6,018 bases of DNA, from positions 1 to 6,018 of the forward strand of contig JALNWE010000119.1 in assembly GCA_023231065.1 (NCBI GenBank), written 5' to 3'. The notes beneath the pieces are model-generated. The model ran no database searches and was not told the DNA's origin. It was given only the letters and a program-made list of their open reading frames with translations. The position numbers and the translations under genes were made by a program. Shown piece after piece: positions 1 through 6,018 of the stretch (its first letter is position 1; each line of letters starts with the position of its first letter). Origin of the DNA: Bacteroidales bacterium (GTDB lineage: Bacteria; Bacteroidota; Bacteroidia; Bacteroidales; FEN-979).

Positions 1-243
1 AGCGCTGTTAAGGACAAATTTGTCATACAGCGTTTGTGCCGAAAGATGCGGGTACCGGCCCATTTCAAGGGCAAACAACCGGTAAAGGTTATGGGCGAGG
101 ATACTCATGGTAAGGTCAAAATCAACTTTGATGACCATGGATGAAGATACCAGGTTGAGGTGAAAGAAATCAATTTGTTCGGATATTTCTTTTTCGACCA
201 ACCACCTGTGTGCATATTTTCCGATTATAAAGAGCCGATTCAT
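1..243 (-). pseudogene. DDE transposase, C-terminal remnant, 5'-truncated and running off the left edge
   Basis: Read on the minus strand from 243 down to 1, the frame is open for 81 codons and encodes a protein containing EKEISEQIDFFHLN, SSSMVIKVDFDLTMSILAHN and LYRLF, then AQTLYDKFVLN near the edge. This looks like the C-terminal part of a DDE-type insertion-sequence transposase, of the kind with a YAHRW/FFHLN segment after the catalytic domain; I recognise it from memory and cannot name the IS family. Upstream on the minus strand the frame stops at 283-285, and nothing upstream looks like the catalytic domain. The element has therefore lost its 5' part somewhere around 240-285 and should be inactive. 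The first 120 bases are about 48% GC by hand count, against roughly 30% in the coiled-coil region of the next gene, fitting a separate origin. The 3' end and terminal inverted repeat, if any, lie outside the window. An ATG at 241-243 is present but is probably fortuitous. Confidence 0.85.
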
Positions 244-269
244 TCCCCCCAATATTCTCCAATTAATCG

Positions 270-277
270 TAGTTTTG
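270..277 (+). promoter_or_regulatory. Candidate Bacteroidota-type -7 promoter box upstream of the first glycosyltransferase
   Basis: TAGTTTTG fits the TAnnTTTG consensus of the -7 element used by the primary sigma factor in Bacteroidota. It lies between the transposase remnant and the ATG at 316 and would give a leader of about 30 nucleotides. I see no matching -33 TTTG box about 20 bases upstream, where the sequence is a C-run instead. The element is short enough to arise by chance and matters only if the host is Bacteroidota, so this is a weak call. Transcription could equally come from further left. Confidence 0.25.
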
Positions 278-315
278 TTTCTTTAAATAACTCCATTAAG
301 AAAAGAATCCCGAAA

Positions 316-1692
316 ATGAACCAACCCAAGATAACGATCATTACTCCTACTCTGAATACAGGTACAATGATTACAACAGCCTTGAGTTCGGTTGCGAACC
401 AGACTTATAAAAACGTTGAACATCTAATTATTGATGGTAAATCGGATGATAACACATTACCCACGATAGAAGGGTTCATGGAAAAATTCACGAACATCCG
501 ATTAGTAAGCGAACGAGATTCGGGAATCTATCATGCCATGAACAAGGGATTGGATTTATCGACCGGCGATTGGATTTATTTCATGGGGGCAGAGGACTCA
601 TTTTTAGGTGAAACAACTTTATCGGATCTTGTTGAGGCGGGCTTCCTTAAGGAAGAACAAATTGTTTATGGGGATGTCCTTATCAAGGGAGACACCCATT
701 GGGCCAAAGACAATTCAATATATGACGGTGTTTTTGACCTGGTCAAGTTGTTTAAAAAGAACATCTGTCACCAAGGTGTTTTTTATCCCCGGAGCACCAT
801 AAAAGTTGTAGGGTATTATAATGAAAAATACAAGGTAACATCGGACTGGGATTATAATATCCGCTGTTTTGCACGTTATCCGTTCTTTTATACTGGTAAA
901 ATAATAGCGATCTTTAAAACCGGAGGAAAATCATCAGAACCAGGCGATTATTCATTATTCCGGGATTTGCCGGATAACGTTATCCATTATTTTCAGATTG
1001 ATCCAAAGGACGGAAAAAACTATCAGTTTGATTCCCCTTTTTTCTATCCGATGATGCGATATCGTGATAATGAAAACAGGAAAACCATCGAAAATCTGAA
1101 CAAAGAGAATGTTATTCTCCATGATAAGATAACTAACCTTAACAACACTTTTTCTTCATCCCTCTTGGGACAGAAACAGGATTACGAAACTGCCATAGAC
1201 AAACTTAAAAATGAGCAGAACTCTTTTTGGCAACAATATCGCGAAAAAGAGAAGGAGTATCAGGGCTATATCAGGGATTTTGAAAATGAAATACAAAAAT
1301 TAAATGAAGCGTTCCACCAAAAAGAGGCTGAATATCAAAACGATTTCCTGCAATACAAAAACGAACAAGACAGCCTGATCTATCAGCTCCGGAAAAAAGA
1401 AACTGATTTTCAGGTGGTTATGCTAAAAATAAAAAATGAAAATAATGAACTCTTGAGAGAGATTGAAAATGTCAAATCACTCAACAATTGTTTAATACAA
1501 GCTCTGGATAAAAAAGAACTTATTTTAAAACAAATTGAGCAGAAGCTTACAGATGAGGTTGTTATCAGGAATAATATTATTTCAGAGAATGAGAATGAAA
1601 AATATACAATACTCCATTCCTATACTTGGAGAATAGGGAAGATAATACTCGCCCCTTTACAATTCATTATCAGGATAATTAAAAACCGTTGA
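316..1692 (+). CDS. GT2 family glycosyltransferase (WfgS-like) with C-terminal coiled coil
   Basis: This 458-residue protein probably transfers a sugar from a nucleotide donor to a growing surface glycan on the cytoplasmic side of the membrane. Residues about 5-225 form a GT-A fold of family GT2. Visible motifs are KITIITPTLN at the start, IIDGKSDDNT, SERDSGIYHAMNKG (about 65-78), STGDW, GAED (91-94, in place of the usual DxD or NSGD metal site), CHQ (151-153) and SDWDY (176-180). The acceptor-loop residue normally D in DSGIYDAMNKG is H here. Residues about 250-425 are rich in K, E, N and Q with spaced hydrophobics and form a predicted coiled coil with a 25-residue repeat. The last 22 residues, beginning TWRIGK, are hydrophobic and basic and resemble the tail often found on coiled-coil glycosyltransferases; this may hold the enzyme at the membrane. 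I chose ATG 316 because the family's first strand begins just after it, and the 52 codons upstream (from GTG 160) largely overlap the opposite-strand transposase remnant. Donor and acceptor are unknown. Confidence 0.9.
   Translation: MNQPKITIITPTLNTGTMITTALSSVANQTYKNVEHLIIDGKSDDNTLPTIEGFMEKFTNIRLVSERDSGIYHAMNKGLDLSTGDWIYFMGAEDSFLGETTLSDLVEAGFLKEEQIVYGDVLIKGDTHWAKDNSIYDGVFDLVKLFKKNICHQGVFYPRSTIKVVGYYNEKYKVTSDWDYNIRCFARYPFFYTGKIIAIFKTGGKSSEPGDYSLFRDLPDNVIHYFQIDPKDGKNYQFDSPFFYPMMRYRDNENRKTIENLNKENVILHDKITNLNNTFSSSLLGQKQDYETAIDKLKNEQNSFWQQYREKEKEYQGYIRDFENEIQKLNEAFHQKEAEYQNDFLQYKNEQDSLIYQLRKKETDFQVVMLKIKNENNELLREIENVKSLNNCLIQALDKKELILKQIEQKLTDEVVIRNNIISENENEKYTILHSYTWRIGKIILAPLQFIIRIIKNR
1207..1506 (+). 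repeat. 25-residue (75-base) tandem protein repeat inside the coiled coil
   Basis: Within the first glycosyltransferase, units begin at 1207, 1282, 1357 and, more weakly, 1432 (residues 298, 323, 348 and 373). The unit starts K/E-N-E and has a second signature at its positions 14-19: KEKEYQ, KEAEYQ and KETDFQ in the first three units, exactly 25 residues apart. Units one and three share 10 of their first 19 residues. Unit four keeps only KNEN and hydrophobic spacing; the stretch 1132-1206 before unit one may be a decayed further copy (shared N, F, Y and I positions). The DNA of the copies has diverged, so this is an old protein repeat and not a recent DNA expansion. A period of 25 equals two heptads plus one hendecad (7+7+11). 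Confidence 0.65.
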
Positions 1693-2790
1693 ATGCTAAA
1701 GCGGCTCAGATCGTTTCTTTCAGCACCGAACAAGCCAACCTTGTTTCGATATTTTGTTCAGGAAGTAAGAGATGATCTGAAATCCGGTAGTCACCAATTC
1801 TTAGATCATTTTTCACGAAAAGAAAGATTGGCATTCGGAAAATTAAACTTTGGAAACTCCTTATATAATTCTTACGGCGACCACCGCAGTGGATGGACTT
1901 TCGCTGTTCACGCGTTGAAACCGCTTCATAATCCCAAGGGGATTCTTTTTGATCCTTTCATTGAAAGAACTTTTGCATGGAATCCCCAGAGGGTTGTATT
2001 TCCACACCGTTGTCCCTGGGTTGGTATCATTCATGTTCCACCTAATGTCCCTTCATGGTTCCCCAATAACCAATCCAATCAGGCAATTTTTAATACTGAA
2101 GGATGGAAGATCAGTTATCCTTTCTGCAGGGGTTTATTTACCCTATCCGATTATCATCGCAGAGAATTATTAAAAATCCTGGATTTACCCGTAAACAATT
2201 TAATACACCCAACTGAATTTCCTAATTTGGTTTGGACATGGGAACGGTTTAACCGGAATAAAGAAAAAAAGATCATCCAGGTGGGATGGTGGCTTCGTAA
2301 ATTGTATTCAATTTATTTGTTACCCGTGACAAGCTACCAAAAGGTTTTTCTCCGGAAAGATGAAACCGGAATGGATTACATTCTGAAAAAAGAGTTGGAA
2401 CATACTGCCGGGAAAGAAAAGTTAACACCTGATATGATAGCTAAGACAAGGGTTTTAAACTTTGTTTCACCGCATAAATATGATCAACTGCTTTCGGAAA
2501 ATATTATTTTTATTGACTTACACGATGCCAGCGCCAACAATGCCGTTATTGAATGTATAGTACGCAATACGCCTATTTTAGTTAATCCAATTGAACCTGT
2601 TCTTGAATATCTAGGAAAAGATTATCCCTTTTATTTTAGCTCACTCGAAGAAGCCCGTCACAAAGCTGAAGACATGGATCTCATAAGGGCCACACATTAT
2701 TATCTTTGCCATCATCCGATAAAAGCAAAGCTGACCGGTGATTACTTCAGAAAAAGTCTTATCGAATCCCCAATCTATCAATCAATATGA
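1693..2790 (+). CDS. Putative GT-B type glycosyltransferase of polysaccharide loci
   Basis: This 365-residue protein looks like a glycosyltransferase with two Rossmann-like halves, though it lacks the textbook GT4 signature. The N-terminal half contains PHRCPWVGIIHVPPNVP (about 104-120) and CRGLFTLSDYHRREL (145-159), a pattern typical of the GT-B acceptor half where a 'suspicious partner' strand precedes a helix. The second half starts near KIIQVGWWLRK (193-203), a typical donor-domain opening strand, and continues to DLHDASANNAVIECIVRNTP (275-294) followed by ILVNPIEPVLEYLG (295-308). In that stretch E287 sits where GT-B enzymes carry the glutamate that contacts the donor sugar. I recognise similar unnamed proteins from capsule clusters by the ANN-ECI-RNTP-EYLG pattern, but the specificity is unknown. 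The ATG directly follows the TGA of the preceding gene, implying translational coupling; the stop overlaps the next start as ATGA. No signal peptide or membrane segment is seen, so it should be cytoplasmic. Confidence 0.75.
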   Translation: MLKRLRSFLSAPNKPTLFRYFVQEVRDDLKSGSHQFLDHFSRKERLAFGKLNFGNSLYNSYGDHRSGWTFAVHALKPLHNPKGILFDPFIERTFAWNPQRVVFPHRCPWVGIIHVPPNVPSWFPNNQSNQAIFNTEGWKISYPFCRGLFTLSDYHRRELLKILDLPVNNLIHPTEFPNLVWTWERFNRNKEKKIIQVGWWLRKLYSIYLLPVTSYQKVFLRKDETGMDYILKKELEHTAGKEKLTPDMIAKTRVLNFVSPHKYDQLLSENIIFIDLHDASANNAVIECIVRNTPILVNPIEPVLEYLGKDYPFYFSSLEEARHKAEDMDLIRATHYYLCHHPIKAKLTGDYFRKSLIESPIYQSI

Positions 2791-3722
2791 TCAGCATTGG
2801 CCTGCCAGCGGTGAAACCGGCTTTTCTTACGGATGCAATAAAAAGTGTATTGGAGCAACGGTACCCTGATTTTGAACTAATTATTGTGAATGACCGAAAG
2901 GATGAAACAATCAGAAGAATTGCAGGCTCGTTTTCTGATAAAAGGATCCGCTATTATGAAGAGGATACCATTCTTCCAATCGTTAAAAACTGGAACAGGA
3001 CCTTATCGTATGCCCGGGGAGAGTATTTTATTCTTTTTTCAGATGACGACCTTTACCATCAGGATTTTTTGTCAGAATTATCGGGATTAGCCCAACGGTA
3101 TCCTTTATGTAATCTATTCCATTGCCGGGTTAATAAATTGAGTTTATCAGGTAATGTTTATACATCAACCAAAATCTGTCCGGAGTTTGAGTCGGGATTA
3201 ACATTCATTTTGCAACGGTTAAAGAATTCACGAGAGCAGTTTGTTCCTGAGTTCATGGTTAAAACCGATAAAATAAAAGAACAGGGAGGTTTTGTTGATT
3301 TACCTTTAGCCTGGGGCAGTGATGATCTCACCTGGTTCAGTCTGGCGACAGATGGCGGAGCAGCATATTGTTCCAAGGATTTGGTATATTGGCGGGAATC
3401 GACAAGCCAGGTGTCCTTCTCAGGTAGTATTCCTCAACGACTGATTGCAGTAAAAGAGTATCAGAAATGGATTAAACACTTTGTAGAAACTATACCTGTT
3501 AAAACGGAGGAAGAATTTAAACTTTTAGAACAAATAAAATCCCTCATCCCATATAATGCAGAAAATCAAAAAATTTTTCTTTTAGCCATTCATTCCGAAA
3601 GGGAGAGTTTGTATAATCATTGTAAATTTTATTTTCAAAACCGAAAAACAAATGAATTAAAATTCAAGTGGTTTCTCTATTCGATTTATCATTCTATATG
3701 GAAACAAACAAAAATAATCTGA
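2787..3722 (+). CDS. GT2 family glycosyltransferase
   Basis: This 311-residue protein has a GT-A domain in its first 210 residues or so. Motifs seen are ISIGLPAV at the N-terminus, AIKSVLEQRYPDFELIIVND (17-36), then NWNRTLSYARGEYFILF (68-84) leading into SDDD (85-88), the aspartates expected to hold the metal and nucleotide sugar. WGSDDLTWF (176-184) is in the usual position of the acceptor-side ED/DD catalytic-base motif, and CSKDLVYWRES follows. The first motif reads LPAVKPAFL rather than the common IPVYNxxxxL, a mild deviation that does not suggest loss of activity. The last 100 residues are K/E-rich and then aromatic (FKWFLYSIYHSIWK) and may form helices that touch the membrane. The start overlaps the previous stop by 4 bases (ATGA) and the last 25 bases overlap the next gene, so it is translated as part of one coupled unit. 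Substrate cannot be told from sequence. Confidence 0.9.
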   Translation: MISIGLPAVKPAFLTDAIKSVLEQRYPDFELIIVNDRKDETIRRIAGSFSDKRIRYYEEDTILPIVKNWNRTLSYARGEYFILFSDDDLYHQDFLSELSGLAQRYPLCNLFHCRVNKLSLSGNVYTSTKICPEFESGLTFILQRLKNSREQFVPEFMVKTDKIKEQGGFVDLPLAWGSDDLTWFSLATDGGAAYCSKDLVYWRESTSQVSFSGSIPQRLIAVKEYQKWIKHFVETIPVKTEEEFKLLEQIKSLIPYNAENQKIFLLAIHSERESLYNHCKFYFQNRKTNELKFKWFLYSIYHSIWKQTKII

Positions 3723-4507
3723 TTCATCTTTCCATCATTACCGTCGTATATAATGATGCACATGGTTTGGAGAAAACGATTCAAAGTGTTCTTTCCCAAC
3801 GTTTTCGAAATTATGAGTTTTTAGTTTTTGATGGAGGTTCAACAGATGCCACGATTGAAATCATAAATAAATTTAGCTCTCAAATTACCTATTGGACCTC
3901 TGAACCTGACAGTGGTCCTTATGATGCTATGAATAAAGGGATTGAGAAGTCTACCGGGGATTGGATAATTTTCATGAATTCCGGCGATACTTTTATTGAT
4001 GATCATCTTTTATCCAGAATATTCAGTCTCCCTGGTTTAAATAAAACTGATGTGATTTTCGGAGATTCTATTATTGATTATAAAGCATTCAAAATTTATA
4101 AAAAAGCTGCTTCATTGGAAAATATCTGGAAGGGAATGATCTGCTCTCATCAGGCCATGTTGTTTCGTGCCTTTCTGCTTAAAGCTGATGGATTTAATAA
4201 TACTTTCCGTATTGGAGCAGACTATGACCGGGTTTGCCGTTTATATAAAGCTGGTCATTTATTTCAATATTTCCCGGAGCCGATGGTTAATTATGCAGCA
4301 TTTGGCATTTCACATCGTGAAATGTTTAAATCGGCAAGAGAGCATTTTATCATCATTAAGAATATTGAGAATCTTTCCTTTTCACAACACCTGTTTCATC
4401 GTTGCAATCTGGTATATTTCTTTTTTTTAGACATGATTTACAAGGTAATTCCTTTCAAAATACTTTGTCCTTTTATTCGATTGATTCATCTTAAGAAACC
4501 TGTTTAA
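3698..4507 (+). CDS. GT2 family glycosyltransferase (WfgS-like), short form
   Basis: This 269-residue protein is a compact GT-A enzyme of the same subgroup as the one at 316. It carries LSIITVVYNDA (11-21), QSVLSQRFRNYEFLVFDGGS (29-48), SEPDSGPYDAMNKG (68-81), STGDW, FMNSGDTF (92-99, the NSGD metal site), CSHQAML (149-155) and GADYD (173-177). All motifs of the family are intact. The C-terminal 40 residues include an aromatic stretch (LVYFFFLDMIYKVIPFKIL) and basic residues ending LKKPV, which may form a membrane-associated helix. A GTG at 3668 gives 10 more residues, but ATG 3698 places the first strand at the usual distance from the N-terminus, so I prefer it. It overlaps the upstream gene by 25 bases. 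A run of eight T at 4421-4428 lies near the 3' end. It likely adds a sugar to the same lipid-linked glycan as its neighbours; specificity is unknown. Confidence 0.9.
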   Translation: METNKNNLIHLSIITVVYNDAHGLEKTIQSVLSQRFRNYEFLVFDGGSTDATIEIINKFSSQITYWTSEPDSGPYDAMNKGIEKSTGDWIIFMNSGDTFIDDHLLSRIFSLPGLNKTDVIFGDSIIDYKAFKIYKKAASLENIWKGMICSHQAMLFRAFLLKADGFNNTFRIGADYDRVCRLYKAGHLFQYFPEPMVNYAAFGISHREMFKSAREHFIIIKNIENLSFSQHLFHRCNLVYFFFLDMIYKVIPFKILCPFIRLIHLKKPV

Positions 4508-4608
4508 CCCATTAGATACCATAAGCAATACATGGGAGAATCCAATCTGACTGATAATAGGATCAAGATCGGTTTCCGGTAAAAGAAAAATGATTATTAT
4601 TGTTGATT

Positions 4609-5745
4609 ATGAAAGGGAATCAATCAGTCGAAGGAGAAGGAATACACAAAAGAACATATTTCTTTTCATTTCTTAGCAATAATATAGACCATTTAAGGAC
4701 ATACCGGTTAAAATTAATAATAGCGGGCATTTTAAGGATAATTCGTTGGCTTACCAGATCCGGCAGATTGGTCGAGATCCCTGCCACTTACCTTCCTTGT
4801 AATAATACTAGATCACTTGGGAATATTGCGATAATAGATAATTCGTATCATTTTAAAACGATATCTTCTTCGTTTTTTTTTGAATTGCTGAGGCGGGATT
4901 ATTCCCTGCAAATATTCTGGGACACTCAGTGGAATGGGGGAAAGCCAGTCAGTAAAAAAGAAATTAAACCCGGAAGATTTGATATTATCATTATCTGGCA
5001 GGTTTTCATTTATTATACTCCCAAAAATCTTCAGGAGTTCCAATGCAAAAACATCTTTATTGTCCCCATGTATGACGATGCCCATGCCATTCCGGATCAT
5101 TTTTTCATGCGTTATTCAACATTTTCTTTTATCGCATTCTCAAGTTCTTTCCAACAACGGTTCATAGAACTGGGCATCCGATCTGGCTATTTTCGGTTTT
5201 TTCCTGATCCGGCGATGCTACCATCCAGGGATGAGACATTTTCAACATTACACGGTTTTTTCTGGCAACGAACCAATGATATTACCTGGGATCACATTAG
5301 GCGACTGATCAAAGGAACTGATTTTAAAAGTTTTCATTTACATCTTGCAATTGATCCTTTATGGTATCATGAAGTGCTTCCGACCGTAGAGGATATTGAA
5401 AAATATCACATCACTATTTCTCATTGGTTTGATAACAAAGAGGAATACTTGAGAATCCTTTACGAATCGAATGTTTTTTTTACTCCCCGCCTTTATGAAG
5501 GGATTGGCATGCCTTTCATAGAAGCCATGACAATGGGAAAAGTTGTCGTTTCGCCTGATCATCCAACCATGAATGAATATATTGATAATGGTATCAACGG
5601 CATTTTATATGATATTCAGGCATTGAAACCTTTGGATTTTTCACAGGTGAAAACAATCGGTAACAATGCCAGGCAGATCTGTGCCGAAGGATACCGGTTA
5701 TGGAATGAATCAAAATCCGAATTACTATCCTGGCTCAATTCATAA
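4609..5745 (+). CDS. GT-B (GT4-like) glycosyltransferase
   Basis: This 378-residue protein has a GT-B layout. After a basic, partly hydrophobic N-terminal segment (YRLKLIIAGILRIIRWLTR, about 32-50) comes an N-terminal Rossmann half with GNIAIIDNSYHFKTIS, RFDIIIIWQVF (123-133) and NIFIVPMYDDAH (148-159). The C-terminal half (about 215-375) holds the Glycos_transf_1-type signature RLYEGIGMPFIEAM (294-307), in which E297 and E305 form the E-x7-E motif that binds the donor nucleotide sugar. It continues GKVVVSPDHPTMNEYIDNG. This indicates a retaining transferase, cytoplasmic and probably bound to the membrane. Start choice is limited: a stop at 4591-4593 blocks extension, TTG 4600 or 4603 would add two or three residues, and ATG 4609 is the simplest. 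The 101-base spacer before it is the only real gap between genes here and shows no terminator hairpin, so read-through from the upstream genes is likely. Runs of nine T (4873-4881) and eight T (5474-5481) lie in the coding sequence. Sugar specificity is unknown. Confidence 0.88.
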   Translation: MKGNQSVEGEGIHKRTYFFSFLSNNIDHLRTYRLKLIIAGILRIIRWLTRSGRLVEIPATYLPCNNTRSLGNIAIIDNSYHFKTISSSFFFELLRRDYSLQIFWDTQWNGGKPVSKKEIKPGRFDIIIIWQVFIYYTPKNLQEFQCKNIFIVPMYDDAHAIPDHFFMRYSTFSFIAFSSSFQQRFIELGIRSGYFRFFPDPAMLPSRDETFSTLHGFFWQRTNDITWDHIRRLIKGTDFKSFHLHLAIDPLWYHEVLPTVEDIEKYHITISHWFDNKEEYLRILYESNVFFTPRLYEGIGMPFIEAMTMGKVVVSPDHPTMNEYIDNGINGILYDIQALKPLDFSQVKTIGNNARQICAEGYRLWNESKSELLSWLNS

Positions 5746-5754
5746 ATCACAAAG

Positions 5755-6018
5755 ATGAATAACCCTGTAAAAATATCCATCATAACCCCTTCTTTTAATC
5801 AGGGAAAAATTATTGAAAAAACCATCCTGATGTTTTGACACAGGATGTTGATTTTATTTATGAATATATTGTGATGGATGGCGGGTCAAACGATGATACA
5901 CGGGAAATCCTGCAGAAATATTCAGGAAGGTTAATCGTCATTTCAGAAAAGGCTAAAGGGCAGACGCTTTAAACAAAGGGTTTGGCATTGCCACAGGGGA
6001 GATCATCGGATGGTTGAA
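5755..6018 (+). pseudogene. GT2 family glycosyltransferase, 5' part, with two frameshifts; runs off the right edge
   Basis: ATG 5755 follows the preceding stop by 9 bases and opens MNNPVKISIITPSFNQGK, a classic GT2 first strand. The frame ends at TGA 5836-5838 after 27 residues. Homology resumes one frame away, from about 5835: LTQDVDFIYEYIVMDGGSND followed by DTREILQKYSG, then VISEKAKGQ, and stops at TAA 5970-5972. It resumes again in the third frame from 5966: ALNKGFGIATGEIIGWLN to the edge. The first break fits loss of one base in CTGA(G)TGTTTTG, which would restore T-I-L-S-V-L-T-Q. The second sits within GQ-(T)-DALNKG and fits loss of four bases, or of one if the family's extra residue is absent. 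The restored protein matches the WfgS-like subgroup with the GQxDALNKGF variant of the acceptor loop. It is either a decayed gene or an intact one hit by sequencing errors near a contig end. Confidence 0.85.

Noticed and set aside
244..300. Minus-strand frame encoding MELFKETKLRLIGEYWGE that overlaps the transposase ATG as ATGA, suggesting a frameshifted upstream part of the transposase
   Set aside because: It is 18 residues long and I cannot match it to the transposase catalytic domain, so a programmed or accidental frameshift is not supported.
160..315. N-terminal extension of the first glycosyltransferase from GTG 160
   Set aside because: Most of it is antisense to the transposase remnant, it has no GT2 character, and ATG 316 fits the family's start.
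3158..3376. Minus-strand open frame of 72 codons
   Set aside because: It lies wholly inside the GT2 gene at 2787-3722, opposite its conserved WGSDD region, and has no recognisable motif.
4532..4582. Small frame MGESNLTDNRIKIGFR in the 101-base spacer
   Set aside because: Only 16 residues, no recognisable family and no ribosome binding site; chance in AT-rich DNA is likely.
4590..4676. Small frame starting MIIIVDYERES and ending at TAG, overlapping the gene at 4609
   Set aside because: It is 28 residues long and lies mostly inside a well-supported gene in another frame. The AAAAGAAAA before it is not a convincing ribosome binding site.
4813..5100. Minus-strand open frame of 95 codons
   Set aside because: It is a shadow of the GT-B gene at 4609-5745, whose own frame has clear family motifs.
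1..6018. CRISPR array, tRNA, rRNA or riboswitch
   Set aside because: No spaced DNA direct repeats, clover-leaf sequence or known RNA motif was seen; the only repeat is protein-level within the coiled coil.

Overview
This window is a run of glycosyltransferase genes, all on the + strand, of the kind found in a bacterial surface-polysaccharide locus (capsule, O-antigen or exopolysaccharide). The DNA is AT-rich, gene starts lack clear Shine-Dalgarno sequences, and genes overlap tightly. Together with the type of transposase remnant at the left end, this suggests Bacteroidota or a relative. That assignment is an inference; no taxonomic marker gene is present.

Layout: (1) Positions 1-243 on the minus strand hold the C-terminal part of a DDE-type insertion-sequence transposase. 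It is cut off at its 5' side and runs off the left edge. (2) Position 316 starts a GT2 glycosyltransferase with a long coiled-coil tail containing a 25-residue tandem repeat and ending in an amphipathic or membrane-seeking segment. The longer open frame back to position 160 is only the antisense of the transposase remnant. (3) At 1693 comes a GT-B-like putative glycosyltransferase. (4) At 2787 comes a second GT2 enzyme with a clear DDD metal motif. (5) At 3698 comes a third GT2 enzyme, a short relative of the first. (6) After a 101-base spacer, position 4609 starts a GT4-like enzyme with an E-x7-E motif. (7) At 5755 a fourth GT2 gene begins; it carries two frameshifts in about 130 bases and runs off the right edge.

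The first four intact genes are coupled: the first pair abuts, the second overlaps by 4 bases (ATGA) and the third by 25 bases. They are almost certainly one transcript. Genes 5 and 6 probably belong to the same operon. Together the enzymes would add successive sugars to a lipid-linked glycan at the inner face of the cytoplasmic membrane. No flippase, polymerase, sugar-nucleotide synthesis or export gene is in view, so the polymer cannot be named.

No wholly new system is evident. The points most worth a second look are the transposase scar at the operon edge with the resulting start-site trap, the 25-residue coiled-coil repeat in the first enzyme, and the double frameshift in the last gene.
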